From assembly GCA_021234155.1 (NCBI GenBank), contig JAJEKV010000038.1:9512092-9576091 (forward strand): DNA of 64,000 nucleotides, given 5' to 3'. The translations under genes and the position numbers were made by a program. Positions 1 through 13,776 of this stretch are shown in pieces; the stretch's first letter is position 1; every line of letters starts with the position of its first letter. This DNA comes from Isoetes taiwanensis (lineage: Eukaryota > Streptophyta > Lycopodiopsida > Isoetales > Isoetaceae). The notes beneath the pieces are model-generated. The model worked only from the letters and a program-made list of their open reading frames with translations. It searched no databases and was not told where the DNA came from.

Positions 1-2300
1 CGTCAAAATACGCCAAAGAAAAACTGCACCAAAAAACCTGAATCACCGGTAACTGGTATACTGGCGATCCCCGAACTCGACGACTCCGCCATCTGGAGAA
101 CTGGCGGCAAACTGGTCAATCAAAACTTAATCAAAAAAAAAAACGGAACTGCTTAAAAAAAACGAATAACTGAACCAATTCAAAACCAAATTAACCAACT
201 TCAGGTGACCTTTAAAGCCACACACACAAGTCACAGACCGTTTTAGGTAATCGAGGCCGGATACATAACGTGAATCAAAAATATATAAAAAGCGAGCAGA
301 GGAAAATTTCAAAAACGTCCATCCAAACGCGCCACCGCACTACTGAAGTCCAAACACGTAGAAAAAAAAGCCCATTTCACCACACTTGAGCTGGAGAACA
401 TGACATGTACATAAAATCAAGAGAGTTCAAGTTTCACCAGATGGACCTCCTCGGCCTTCCCTGTCATTCCGCCAAGGAAAACATACTCAAGCTTGTGCCA
501 AATAATTTGCAAAGAATTGCGTAGTGAATAGCCATACATCACCCTTTTACCAAGAGCGATTCCCGATGTAATGTGATTGCCCAATCGATTAGCCCTTTCA
601 CATCATCTCTAGTCGCTGGTCGCTTGGTTGATTGTTTCCAAGTACAAGTCATGAAACTACTTATAACCACTAGATCCACCATGTTGGTAGTATATCCATC
701 TCGATTCTCGCTATTGTAATTCACGTCACAAAGTCATCGAGTTGCTTACTCCTCTCAATGACAGACATAAGCTGGCCTTGGGTAAGACTGCAGTCACAAC
801 ACAAGTCCTTAGTCCCTTGAGTATTATTCTAGATATACGCTCACGACTTTAAAGTAAGGACAGAGATGTACTTCCATGGTCGACGCTTCGCTTCATCCAA
901 TGGGGTCAGTCGCTTCTTCTATCGGGACATTTTTCCATATCAAAGATGTTTTTATCGGTCTTCTTCCTGGTCGGTATGCATGAGCACGTAAATCAAACAT
1001 GAGTAAACGATATTGATCCACGATTAAGAACAAGGGTTGTAATACCTCAAGTGGTTTTAACATATTGATTCAGCTCATTTCATCATGTCTCTGAGGACAT
1101 CTCTCTGTTTGAGCTGGAGATATTCCTCCTCTAGCCTATTCCTTAGTTCTATTTTCTGCATCAAATGAGTCATCCTCCCAAGTGCACCCTTGTGGGCGTT
1201 GGTAACAATGTTGTCTCGTGAGGGGCATTAGGTCTCCTATGAAATTCCTCTCCATCTTTAGTAGTGCCCAAATGGAACTTGTGTTATTTACTCCAACAAA
1301 GAAAATCGACTTCAAAGTTAATACATATGAATAAGTGTTAGTGAACCATAAATTATAATTGAAGACGAACTCACTCATATAAGCAGGCGGTGTGTACTGC
1401 CTGGCAGCGCCTGTGGCCTCTTCTGAATAAGCCAAGAGGAAAGTTTGGGACCTTATTTTGTCCGCTGCCGAGCCACACTGGCTTCCTTCTGGGAGGTCTC
1501 CCAGGTCCGCCTGATATTCGCCAAGGTAGGTAAAAGCTTGCGTCAAGCGGAACACCCTCGGGCTTCTAGTTGGGTGCTTTGTGGCCCTTGTAATCATGGG
1601 CTGAATTCTTCAGCATAAATGCTGACGCTGAAACTGACCTGGCTTTGGTGGTGTGCTTTCCCAGCTGAGATCAGATGGAGTATGATCTAGATCCATATCT
1701 GATCGGGATTCCGGCCCTCAGGATGAGCTCTCATTTTATTCTTCTTCTTGGCCGCGGGTTAGGCCTGGGTCAGTAACGCAACAGTTCTAAAGCCATAAGG
1801 GTAAACCTAAGCACACGTAAGAAAAGAACAATGGTGGATATGCACCCTACATTTAGAAAAAATATTTATTAGAATATATTAGAAATAAACTACTAACCTA
1901 AAATGTTAACCTAGCTAACAATGCATACCAAATCCGCAAAATGGTTTAGGGTATGGCCGGTTACGTCCAGACCAAGTACTTCCCCCCCCAAACGTGGTGT
2001 AAGGTTTGTTGTTGTCACAGAATGTTGTCAATCCACCTGAAAAAATGTGGTTGGCAACCCATAATCAGGTCACGCCACTAAAGCTCATGATTCTTCGACA
2101 TACACAAGTACCTCTAAGTTATTAATATTGGAGTGTAAGAAATGACATATTAAGAAATTAAGAAACTTTAATTATATAGAAACTTCATTGTACATTTAAC
2201 AAGCTTTGTTTTTATTATATTGATGTAATAAAAGTTTGACGTATATTAACATGGCTCAAACTTACAAATGTCTTTAAACATTTTACTAGTTATACAACGT
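1..2300. other. AT-rich DNA without a recognisable gene
   Basis: I see no gene that I can name here. The longest open stretches are 1136-1597 on the minus strand (153 codons) and 539-724 on the minus strand (61 codons). Neither shows a motif, signal peptide or repeat that I recognise. Both could be pieces of a decayed transposon, because short open runs in shifting minus-strand frames continue across 1-3450. This is inference only. Confidence 0.4.
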
Positions 2301-2301
2301 T

Positions 2302-3449
2302 CTAGACAAGGTATACAATGTCTAATTCATTCTTTAAGTCTTGCCAAACAATAACTTTGACATCTCTAAGGCATCCATGCACTTCATATGTCGCCTTTGT
2401 CTCCAGCAACCATATGGTGGAAGATATTCCAACACTTTGTAAAGGCTTCAATGTTCCGAGAAGCTTTGCATCACAGTGAACACGTCGTGATGAGCCATCA
2501 TTCTTTGTTTTGCTCCTCCAAACAAGACGCGTCGTTGGTACATATGTGTTGGATTGATGTATTGGCCCATTGTCGAGCATTGTTAAACCTACCCCGTTTA
2601 AATGTGATAGCTTGTACAAAACTAAGCATATCACAGATGTATCCCCAATGCATAGACATCATGAATTTCTGGTCTCCCAAACACGATCATCATCCTTCGA
2701 TTTCTCAAAGACACTTTTCGCACTCAGGATATTTCGGCTTTGTCCATCCAAAGTGAGTATTGGCTCTTCAACATGGGATGACGTTCTTTGCAATAATAAT
2801 GTAACAAGGCCATCCCAATCACCAATTGCCAAACATTTGTGTACTTGTCGCCAAAATGTAATTTGACTCTTTTACAATTGAGCTTTGTGTGAGTAAAGTG
2901 GCCTTGTGGATCCTCAGCATTTACCTTCAGGGCAAGAGCTATCTTCGGAACATATTGATACAACTCTATCATTCGAGCCCTAACTTCACGGATATGTGTT
3001 TGGGAGGCCTTTTGTTCGTGTAGGCTGTGCGTTTGACCATCTCCTATAACGCGGAAAGGTCCCCCGGGTAAATAGTCAAACAAGTGTCAAGTGTTTTCCA
3101 TTCATAAATGGTAGAATCACCATTGGACTATGGTACCCAACTAGAGCTAGCAACTCTTACAAGCAAGTCCAATGGGTGTTTTCGCTAAGTGGATCGGACT
3201 CTTGAAGCGATATATATTTTTTGGGCCTTCCTATATGATATGTCCTATCTCCCCTTTATAAACCCATCCAAGATAGAACTCATCATCTTGGAAGTGTTGT
3301 GTTCCAAATGATCTTGATTTGATATGTGCTATGAGTTGATCTCTCTTCAATGTATGACAAATTCGGCTTCTGCATTTGTAGGCAGCTCCAATGAAGATTG
3401 ATGTCTTCATGGATTTTCCAAAGAAAGTGGGCATGTTAGCCCTCATCAC
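2302..3449 (-). pseudogene. unidentified, broken coding-like region
   Basis: Three minus-strand open stretches (3231-3449, 2724-3083 and 2302-2634) follow one another in different frames, with stops between them. Their composition is protein-like: mixed charged and aromatic residues, little low complexity, and a Cys/His-containing part near 2650-2700. I do not recognise the family. The most economical reading is a frameshifted transposon gene transcribed leftward, but no catalytic motif supports a specific class. It could also be chance open frames in moderately GC-poor DNA. Confidence 0.2.
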
Positions 3450-4370
3450 TCAGAGCTTCCCCTTGATGCAAGCATGCTTCTTATTATCTCCAACCGATGC
3501 ATCAGATCCTAATGATATTCTTCTGGTGGATCCTGTGACGCCGCTTTTGGAGGAATTCCAACTAGCCATCGCATTCCTCTATTAATTTGTGCCTTTGCAT
3601 TGGGACTTTGAAGTCAGATCAATGGTTCAAACATGTCTCCAATCTCGACCATGGGTTTCAAGCATTGACTTTATATGTGTGTCTTTGCAGAGATGCTGGG
3701 ATTTCCTCCTCGGCCCTGCCATCTTTGATGCTAACTCATTCTTGACACTCCCTTTGGACATGCCTTGGCAAAATGGTTTAGACGCTGGACTACTTCTTGT
3801 GTCTCCCTGCCTGACTTCTGGCTAAGGTTTGTTATCCCATTTATGAGCACCGGCCTAATCTCACTAAGCATTTGTGTCTTCACATTTTGGGGCCCATACC
3901 TACAAACCAAATTAAACTAATTTTTATCGGTAATGCATAAAAAAATATAAAGAAAAAAAAGGTTGATGGATTAACCTAAATACATTAGCAAATAAATTTA
4001 CAAGAGTAGTAGGTGTGAGCTTGGACTGGCGACTTAGTCCCCCTCCACTCAAGGGTGGAGTCGACCATGCCCCTTGCCCAAGTCTCCCAAGTTTTTTTTA
4101 AAACCTAAACAAAAGCATTAAACTTAAACGATTAAAAATAAATTCTTACTGAATAAGTGCAATTGTTAGGTTGTCGCTTCAAAAGTAACGATTTTGTTAG
4201 GAGTTATGCATGCAAAATAAGACATCCAATGGATAGAAAAAAATATTAAACTAAGTAAGAAACAAAACATTGCAAGGTCGATTCATCGACCTTGCATTAA
4301 AAAAAAAAAAACAAAAACAAAGGAAGTCGCCTTCGCCAGCCAGAAGAAAAAGAGGAAGAATCGAGAGGAA
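3450..4370. other. no gene seen
   Basis: Short open frames at 3391-3585 and 3589-3825 on the plus strand have no recognisable motif. The segment 3900-4300 is AT-rich, with several runs of A. I can support no feature here. Confidence 0.4.
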
Positions 4371-4375
4371 AAACG

Positions 4376-4560
4376 AATGGTGAAAAGAAATGGAGGAGGA
4401 GGAGGGAAGGAAGAAGAAGGGATGGATGGAAGAAAAGGAAGGAAGGATGGAGTGGAATGGATGGAAGGAATGGAAGAGTGGAAGAAGGAAGAAGGAAATG
4501 GAAGGGATGGAAGGAGGGGAATGGAAGAAGGAATATGGAATGGAAAGAATGGATTCAAAA
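4376..4560 (+). repeat. polypurine tract (GGAA/GGAT-rich), almost free of C
   Basis: For about 180 bases the plus strand is almost purely A, G and T, with GGA, GGAA and GGAT words and essentially no C. Open frames across it on both strands (plus 4377-4656, minus 4251-4646) encode only Lys/Glu/Gly or Ser/Phe/Pro low complexity. They are a by-product of composition. Such tracts can form triplex or other non-B DNA and expand by slippage. Confidence 0.8.
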
Positions 4561-6049
4561 AGATGGTTGATCCAAGCACATACCTTCCTGAGCTCGGCTT
4601 TGGCAAAGGAAATGGCTTTAAGACCAGTTTCGGCGCAAAAAATCACTTCTAATTAAAATGCTCCTCTCCAAGTTTCTGCTTGCTCAAATAGGTCACGGGT
4701 TTTCCGCCTCGCTTCGAATATTGAGCAGAGCAACGCCGGAGCACGGATACGCGACGGCCGAGGACGGATTGCTTCGGGGAGCAACGCCGATGATCACGCT
4801 TATACCGACAAACGGCCATCGAGGCCGCTGGCTAAAAAGACCAGACTCTACAAGCACCGAATTGAAGCAAAAACTCGACATCCAAAAACTCCTAGCCGCT
4901 TTCCAAATATTCTGGTTGAGGCAATGAGCTTGGCCGCCTACATCTTAGGCTCCAGTAAGCATCCCAAAGGCTCTTGGACATCTATTAGTTGGCATTTTGT
5001 ATTTCCTTTCTCCTGCAATCACTCCTTGTCTAGCTTATCGCTCTTCGCCTTCATTTGTAGCTCTTTCAATGTGATGCGTGATGTCCCTGCTCTACTCATA
5101 ATGCACACAATGCCATTGGAAAGACGCTTCGTGAGTATGCTGGTTGATCGCAGCCGTGCCAGCCATTGCCAATAAATCCTCCTCTGTGAACTATGCAAAT
5201 AAGTAAGATGAAGCATTAGAGGAAATAGAAGACCACCAGAGTCATGAAGAAGAAGAGAGATGAATACAATATTGGCCCTGAGCACACTGCGACCACAGAT
5301 TTGGAGAGAAGTTGGCAAATTATGTGCAGGAGCTGAATTTCTTTGAAGGTATTATTGGATGTCTTTGGCGACATACTGAGTGTGAGGGTTTGTTCCTCTT
5401 CCACCTTTGAGGCAACCTCCACGATCCTCACATTTTTGCGTGATATTTGTACTCCTAATCATAGTATTTGAGTGACATTGGATAGCATTTGAGAATATTT
5501 GAGCATTTTGTTCAAGTTTTGGATATTTATAATCGGGTTATCTTTTGTTCTAGCATTTCTTATACTTATATTCTCATATTTAATCTAAGGATGTTATTGT
5601 TAGATAGGCTCTGGGTCTTGGATTGAAGTGGGAATAGCGGCGTCTCCTCTTGCATATGATTAAGGACTCCATCTACATAGCATTGCAAAATCTGAAGATC
5701 CTATGCTCAAATTGGAATGTGCAATCTCCGCGGAATTGGTTAGATTCGATTCCATTGGGTCCTCTTTAGGGTAGGGGTTAGGGAGCTCGAATTTAACTCA
5801 TGGCTTAGATAATGTTGAGATAGTTGATGGCAATCAAAAGGCAAAAAGTAGAGAAAGAAAAGGGATGGGCGATTCTTGCCTAGATGATGACAAAATTTTC
5901 AAAGCCAAGTATGTCAAGTATTGAAGATGAGATATGTGGAATGCAAAATATTATTCTCACAAGGTGGCCATTTAGATAAAGACAACATAAAATGGTGTAT
6001 ATCCCAATTCCTTTCTTTGAGAAATTGACCGTGATATGGCCACTTCAAG
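4561..6049. other. spacer without recognised gene
   Basis: The plus-strand frame 4658-4927 (89 codons) and the minus-strand frame 5019-5318 (99 codons) are open but carry no motif I can name. From 5400 the DNA becomes AT-rich, and short direct words recur. Nothing here can be assigned a function. Confidence 0.35.
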
Positions 6050-9000
6050 GTATGCCGAGAAGCCGCAGCCTTGTGGACACGGAGCAAGGGGAACCGGTCG
6101 AAAGGTGAGGTTTGGGGGTACTGTCCTCCCTCTCCCAAGGGTGCGGAAGCCTACAGCAGTAAGATATCTCATAAATCTGCACTAATGGACACAAAATTTA
6201 AATAAATTGATTTTGCCACCTGGATTCCAATCCATCCCAAAGACACACCCCAAATTTCTGAGGAAGGGTCTAGGTCAAAGTGGTTAGTATTGAACGCACG
6301 GGCACCACAGGTATAAAACTAAGCTTGGTGTTCCTTCCCTAAGCTCGCAACAGGCTGTGAACTCAGGGATCCCCATGTGAGAGTCCGGACCCCAAGAGGC
6401 GGGATCCAAAGTTCCCCGAGGCACTCCTTCCCCGGCCCTGGCTGACGCTTAATGACCACCCCTCCCGAGTCCGCCTCCCATCCCACTGCCATCCTCCGCT
6501 CAAGGCCCCTCTCTGAAGGCCCTGCAGTGATTCCAGGACGGCCGGAGAAACTGACATCCGTCATTCCGGCCTTTGTAGAAAACCAGTTGTCTTATTCGCT
6601 CGCACCGAGGTTCCATCGGTAAACCGACTTCGCCAAATCGGCCCGGAATGTAGCGCAAATTAATTTAGGAGCAAGCGCGGCGTCGGTTTCCAGTAAGAAA
6701 GAGCCATCTGCGCCCTCCTAGGCCAATTGACTAATATGTGATGGAAGTGGAGCTTACCATGCGCTTCTTGAGGTTGGTGGTCTTCTGGCTATCTGGAATC
6801 TCTATCCCTACAATGTCGACGTTTCGAATCCATTGGCGAGCCAAACTCCAAGCGATTCTAGAGGGAAGTCAGTCCTGCGGCATTAAGCAGGGAAATTCGG
6901 GCAAGCAGCTTCCGGGATTTTAGGGTCCATGATCTGGCGCCAACACCCCACTCCACGCTGTCACGGCTACAAAGGTCCCGCCTCCGGACCGGAAGAAGGA
7001 GGGTCTCCAAAACGTGAAACCCCGTGGGGCTGACAGTTCTAGAAGGGTTTGGCGCTTTGGGGCGGTGACTGGTGTGTTGCACTTGGGACCGGGCCGGAAG
7101 TTTAGCCGAGAATACGGAGCAAGGGGAACCGACGGAGCGAGTTTGGGCCTGTCCTCCTCCGATGTGGCAAGTAGAAGTCGGGGCTTTTGGCTGGCAAGAC
7201 ATTCATAAATTCGCAAATTAATGCATTGTACCTAAAATAAATTCTAGATTTTTGCCACCGGATTCCTAATCCATCTCCAGCACACGTTTCAACTTTTGAA
7301 ATTTCGAGAAGGTCTAGGGTCAAAGGGTTAAGATAGAACGTGCCGGGCAGCCCGCTGGCAGTGGCAACCGAGCCGGCACCCTTCCCAAGTCAAACGAGGC
7401 CGTGGATTTGCAGGGAATCCCCACAAGAGGGGAGAGTCCCGACCCCAAGAGGCTGGATCAAAAAGTTCCGGAGGCCCCTTCTGGCGGGCCAGCTCTGGGC
7501 CGTGACGCACGATCCCTCCCGAGCCCTGCTCCCCTATCCCCCGTTGGATCCTCCGCCTTAGGGCCCCTTCTGGAAGGCCCAAAAGATTCCGTGATCGTCC
7601 GGAGAATTTGTCAAACCGCTGGGCCCCGAGGTCCGGCCTTGTAGAAACCGGGCAGTTTTGTCGTCGCACCGTGGAAGGTTCTAATCGGCAAATCGACTCG
7701 CCAAATCGTCCGGAATGGTGAAATTACCCTAGGGAGCAAGTTACAAGGTCGGTTTGCAAAGAAAGAAACACACTCATGCCCTCCACGACGTTATCCCGCG
7801 ATCCACATCCTAGGCCAATTGACTACAGTGTGTGATGGAAGCGAGCTACTTTGGCGCTTCTTGGAGGTCGGGTGGTCTTCTTCTCGCCACTTTAACTTGG
7901 TCCCCGTGGCAATGTCGACGTTTCGAAGTCCATTGGCGAGCCAAATCACATTCCCGAGAGGGGAGGTCGCCCCGTCCGGCCCCTCGTGGCATTGGGGAGA
8001 GGAAATTCGGGCAAGCTCGGGGATTTTAGGGTCCATGATTCAAGGCCAACACCCCCACTCCACGCTAAAGTCACGCCAGCAAGGTCCCCTCGACCGACAA
8101 GGAGAGGGCTCCAAAACGAAACCCCGTGGGTTGACAGTTCTAGAAGGGTTTGCATTTTGGGGCCGAGACTTGGTCCTGTTGCACTTGGGACCTGGCCGAA
8201 GCCGCAGCCGGAGAATCGGAGCAAGGGGAACTGGACGGGCGGGAGTTTGGGCCCCTGTCCTCCTCCATGTGGCAAGAAGGTCGGGGCTTTTGCAAAGGGC
8301 AAGACATTCATAAATTCCAATTAATGCATTGTAACGAAAAAAATAAATTCTGATTTTTGCCACTGGATTCCTAATCCATCTCCAAAGACACGCACCAATT
8401 TTCGAAATTTTCTGAGAAGGTCTAGGTCAAAGGGTTAGAGATGGAATCTGTCGGCAGCCCTCTGCGGTGGCAACCGAAATGGCACCCTCCCCAAGTCAAA
8501 CGAGGCCGGGACCTTGCAGATCCCTCACAAGAGGGGGAGAGTCCGGACCCCAAGAGGCGGATCCAAAAAGTTCCCAGGCAGCCCTTCCCCGGCGGCCGCT
8601 CGGGGCCGCGACGCTTAATGACCACCTCCCGAGCCCTGCCTCTATCCGGACCGCTGGATCCTCCGCTCAGGCCCCTCTTCTGGGAAGGCCCAAAAGATTC
8701 CAGATCGGTCCGGGGAGAACTTGTCAAACCGCGGGGCGCCCCGAGGTCGGGCCTTGTAGAAACCGCATTGTCTTGTCGTTCGGGCACCGGGAGGTCTGGA
8801 ATGGCAAATCGACCTCGCCAAATCGTCCGAATGGCGAAATTACCCTAGGGAGCAAGTTACAAGGTCGGTTTTGCAAAAGAAAGAAACACTCATGCCCTCC
8901 ACGACAAGATCCAGAGATCCACATCCTAGGCCAATTGACTACGAGTGTGATGGAAGTGAGCTACTTTGGCGCTTGAGGTCGGGTGGTCTCTTGGGCCACG

Positions 9001-10870
9001 GAACTTGGTCCCCGTGGCAATGTCGACGTTTCGAGTCCATTGGCGTGAGCCAAATCGCGATTCCGAGAGGGGAGGTCGCCCGTCCGGCCCCGTGGCCTTG
9101 GGAGAGGGAAATTCGGGCAAGCAGCTTCCACGGGGAGGGTCCATGATCTGGCGCCAACACCCCCACTCCACGCCAAGTCACGCTGGAAGGTCCCGCCTCG
9201 AACCGGACAAGGAGAGGCCTCCAAAACGTGAAACCCTGGGTTGCTGCCGTGTTCTAGAAGGGTTTGCGCTTTGGGGCCGAGACTTGGTGTTGCACTTGGG
9301 ACCGGCCGAAGCCGCAGCCGAGAATACGGAGCAAGGGGAACCGACGAGCGGAGTTTGGGCCTGTCCTCCTCCCCGATGTGGCAAGTAGAAGTCGGGCTTT
9401 TTGCGCTGGCAAGACATTCATAAATCAAGAATTAATGCATTGTACTAAAAATAAATTTTGATTTTTGCCACCGGATTCCCTAATCCATCTCCAAAGACAC
9501 AGCCCAATTTTCGAATTTTCTGAGAAGGTCTAGGTCAAAGGGTTAAGATTAGAACGGCCGGGGCAGCCCGCTGTGGGCAAACCGAGCTGGCACCCTTCCC
9601 CAAGTCAAACGAGGCCTGTGACCTTGTAGGGATCCCTCACAAGAGGGAGAGTCCTGACCCCAAGAGGCGGATCCAAAAAAAGTTCCCGAGGCAGCCCCTT
9701 CCCGGCCGCCTCCTGGGTCGACGCTTAATGACCACCCTCCCGAGCCCCTGTTCCCCTATCCGGACCGCTGATCCTCCGCTCAGGCCCCCTTCGAAGGCCC
9801 AAAGATTCCGTGACGGTCCGGAGAACTTGTCAAACCGCTGGGCGCCCCGAGGTCGGCCTTGTAGAAACCGCAGTGTTTGTCGTCGGGCACCGGAAGGCTC
9901 CGAATGGCAATCGATCCCTCGCCAAATCGTCCTAATGGTGAAATTACCCCTAGGGAGCAAGTTACAAGGTCGGTTTTGCAAAAAGAAAGAAACACTCATG
10001 CCTCCACGACAAGATCCCGCGATCCACATCCTAGGCCAATTGACTACGAGTGTGATGGAAGTGAGCTACTTTTGGCTTTTGAGGTCGGGTGGTCTTCCGC
10101 CACGTAACTTGGTCCCCATGGCAATGTCGACGCTTCGAGTCCATTGGCAGAGCCAAATCGCGATTCGAGAGGGAGGTCGCCCCGTCCGGCCCCTGTGGCA
10201 TTGGGGAGAGGAAATTCTGGCAAAGCTTCCTGAGGGATTTTAGGGTCCGAGCTCAAGGCCAACACCCCCACTCCACGCCAAGTCACGGCAAAGGTCCCGT
10301 CCAACCCGCGAGAGGGCCTTCCAAAACGAAACCCCGTGGGCTGCTGTGTTCTAGAAGGGTTTGGCGCTTTGGGGCGGTAGACTTGGTCCGTTGCACTTGG
10401 GACCGGGTCGGTGAAGCCGCAGGTGAATATGGAGCAAGGGGAACCGACGAGCGAGTTTGGGCATGTCCTCCTCCGATGTGTGGCAAGTAGAAGCCGGGGG
10501 CTTTTGCGCGGGCAAGACATTCATAAATCCGGCAATTAATGCATTGTACTAAAATAAATTCCGATTTTTGCCATCCGATTCCTAATCCATCTCCAAAGAC
10601 ACGCACCAATTTTCAAATTTTCGAGAAGGTCTAGGTCAGCGGTTAGCATTAGAACGGTGGGCGTTCGCTGCGTGGCAACCAGCCGCACCCTTCCCAAGTC
10701 AAAACGAGGTTCCCCATCCCATCGCGATAGGGGAACAAGGGGAACTGGGCCGGTGGAAAGCAGCAAGGAAGTGCGAACGGCACCCTTCCCCCAACTCGAA
10801 CGAGTCCGTGACTCCCTATGGAGGCCTCTGGGAGGGTAGAGGCCATACCCCAAGAGGCTCACCAAGGGTC
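6050..10870. repeat. GC-rich tandem array, unit about 1.1 kb
   Basis: A landmark (AAGACATTCATAAAT) ends each unit at 7196, 8301, 9411 and 10514, giving periods of 1105, 1110 and 1103; a degenerate form lies near 6161. Full units are therefore about 6177-7210, 7211-8315, 8316-9425 and 9426-10528, flanked by a partial unit on each side. Every unit repeats the same blocks in order: a CATTAATGCATTG-like AT-rich part, a block with CCCAAGAGGCGGATCC, a block with GGCAATGTCGACGTTTCGA, and a block with CTGGCGCCAACACCC. Copies differ by substitutions and many 1-3 bp indels, mostly in G/C runs, so no reading frame is kept. The array is much more GC-rich than its flanks. It looks like a satellite or a tandemly amplified non-coding piece of a transposon. 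It abuts the 3' end of the CACTA transposase remnant. Confidence 0.9.
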
Positions 10871-12958
10871 AATTTCTCCAAAGTGGTAGAGGCCATCTGG
10901 CCAAAGCGATTGGACTTCACCCTTATGTCCGGAGTGTCTAGGTGGCATATGTTGACCTCGCGTGGAAGAAATTGCTTATGGAAGTTGCAATATTATTGTT
11001 GCCTATACTATACACAAATAATCGTGTCAAAGTATTTTCTTATTCATATGTGAAAAAATATAATATTAATACAAATTGCAAGTTCAAACAATGGTGGTCT
11101 CATATCATAAAAAATAGTCTAGCCTCCATATTCGATGTCATCTCTTCTTGGCCCTCAAATATGCTATGAGGCGAAGCCTTACACGGAATTACAAACCACC
11201 AAGTATCTTGCAAAGGATCCGGAATGAAGGTGACCTACAAAACCTCTATTACATTAGCTCATTTAGTATTCGTGATATATAAAATTTATCAAATCTAAGT
11301 AAACATACTTGTTCACATTGCTCAACCCTCGCTGTAATGTCTTGACCACGATATCGACGAAGTCGAATCTAGTGAATACAAACCACTATGATCTTTATGA
11401 TCGTGGCATGAGCACCAAGACATACAAGATCAAACCATTCTACATCAAACAACATTGCTTTGAATACGCTTACCGACATCGACCTCAATGATAGTCTTAA
11501 TAGTTCCAATCCATTCCAACATTGCTTTGACGGATTTAGGTCTGCACTACCAGTCACGGCAAACTGTATTAAACTTTTGCCGATATGCCACAATCATAAG
11601 TGCGTTTTCCTTCATCCGGTGCTTTTCCGCCTAAGTGAGCACCCTCGTAAGACCACATTGATGCATATGAATTATACTATAAAAAAAAACAAAGCGTTCA
11701 AAATAACAAAGGAAAATGATAACTATATATAAAGTTGCACTTACACAAGCGTATACGCCTTTAGTATATGCCAATTCTTCACTAGAAACATGTTCGCCGC
11801 ATTCCCTGTCGCCTCTAGTTGTTGGGACAACCAAATTTAGTTTATATCACTTGGCATAGCCCGTAGATCGATTCGAAATGGTTGTTTTGCGATACTTTTT
11901 GTCGAGCGTCTTCTCTCATCATCTCTTTTTGTTTTTGCTTCATCGTACCTTTTATCCATTTCTCCATGTGAGTGGGTGGAGTTGTAGATGAGAAACTTAT
12001 TGACTTTCGCTTGTTCCTCTATTGTGAAAAATTTGTTTGGCGGTCTTCCTTCGGGAACTTCTCCAATTATAGTGGGGTTGTCTTCATTCGGTCCATAATC
12101 GTGGAGCATTGGGGTGTAGATCGGCTAAGAATTGGGTGACATAGAATAATGACTCTCGGGCTAACCAACCTTCGCCATGCATCCCTCGGGCCTTGCCTTT
12201 CTCAAGCACAAAAGTCCTTGAGGACCTTTAAAAATCGCTCTATGAAAAACATCCACCTAGGATTGGTTGTGCTCAAGAAGCTCCCGCCGGTCCACTAAGT
12301 GAACTAATAGGTGAGTTTGTATGTCTAAGAAACCGTTGGGAATTCTTTTCGAGCATACAACATGCTTCAACCACCTTAGTTCGCATGTCCGCAATTTCTA
12401 TTGTTGGAATCTCTTTTTTTGTAATCCATCTACATGTCAATAGGAAAGAAAAACAAATTGTGAGAGTTCAAAATCAAGTCAAATAAAGTGATTTCAAAAA
12501 CATGCGAACCTAGAAAACTTTGATAGGAGACATATTGCACGTGGTGGACCGTCAATGAGACGACCTCTTAGAACAATAGGCATAACAAACGCACATGTCG
12601 AATGCAATTATGTTTGCGTTTCAAGTACTTGTAACATACAATGTAAACTAACGATAATGAGCGAAGTATACCGCAACATCTTATGCCAATCGTGGGATTT
12701 CAACCCGCTAACTCCCCTTCGCTCGAAAACGATTACGCATAGCGAATGCATATATCCCGTCGGAGTCTTTTATAGCCTTGATCGCATCTCAAGCGAAGCT
12801 TCATACCTTTTCTAGGCACGATCCAATGGGCACGTGGCCTTGTTCCTTCTTCTACATTTAGCCATGCTTTAGCCTTCCGATCCGACTTCTTGTAGATCCT
12901 CCCCACACAGACTGCATGTCCTTACGCCCCGTGGCGTGCCTCCAAATGGACTAATTTA

Positions 12959-13070
12959 AACATTTTTGAAGATATGCATAGGATCAAGAAGATGATGTAT
13001 CTTCAATTCGTCCCAATATGGTAGAAGGAAGAAGGATGATTTCCACTTCATTCCCTCGACTTGTTTGTCC
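12959..13070 (-). pseudogene. LPYW/MHI signature block of the CACTA transposase
   Basis: This 37-codon open segment carries FFLLPYWDELK and DPMHIFKNV, ending at a TAA at 12956-12958. In plant CACTA transposases the equivalent block reads FFxLPYWxxLxxRHNLDVMHIEKN. It is the single best diagnostic piece of the element. Confidence 0.85.
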
Positions 13071-13776
13071 TTCTCATGACTTTTTTTTTCTTTGTTTTGC
13101 GGCATCCCATTGGTTACCCCAATCTTTCATTGTCAACCTTTTGGGAGGTTCTTGATTGCAATGTTTGTCTCTTGGGGCCTACGTATCGAAGTCGATTTTC
13201 AAGTGGTAGGAATCTCGAAGTTTGCATAGACATTCTTGTGCAATGCCGCTGGCCGTGAATTCAATTGTTCAAATCCACACAAGTGGCATGCGGCATATCC
13301 GGACACTTGGAGTGGGAGATTTCATACAAACCGGGGCCAATCACTTTCGTTGTCCACATCGGGATTGCTCTCAAGGTAAATCTTTGTTCGCATGGAGTTC
13401 TCTTGAGACATCATAAACTTCAATACCTACACCCACCCGGTATCAAAAGTTCATCAATAACTATTTTGAGGTATGGATCTAGTGTATCGGCTTTTTAGGT
13501 CACGGTACTAGTAAGACAACCATTAAATGGCTAGTCTTCATTAGCAACCATGGGGGTAGATTGTAGTTGATTAACACCACTGCCACGTTGACCATGCGGC
13601 CGGGCGTCCATAAGGATTAACGCCATCCGTTTGCCCGGACCCTAATCTGAGATTTCTCGTGGCTCACTTCCAAATTCTGGCCATGTTTCATCAATATGCT
13701 TCCATTGCTTGTCAGTCACTAACCACACGAAGCACATTGTCACTTGACGATTAGACACACCAACCCATGAGCTAAG

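Noticed and set aside
331-345. CGCACTACTGAAG as the left CACTA terminus
   Set aside because: It lacks the CACTACAAGG sequence and has no palindromic subterminal repeats beside it.
4251-4656. Overlapping frames on both strands across the polypurine tract
   Set aside because: Composition-driven low complexity only.
9140-9180. CTGGCGCCAACACC in each array unit as a tRNA primer-binding site of an LTR retrotransposon
   Set aside because: Only a few bases match typical TGGCGCC sites. No LTR pair, polypurine tract, gag or pol was found.
6319-10865. Many open frames of 60-171 codons on both strands in the GC-rich array
   Set aside because: They change frame from unit to unit because of 1-3 bp indels. 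No frame or start is conserved between copies, so they result from high GC and few stops.
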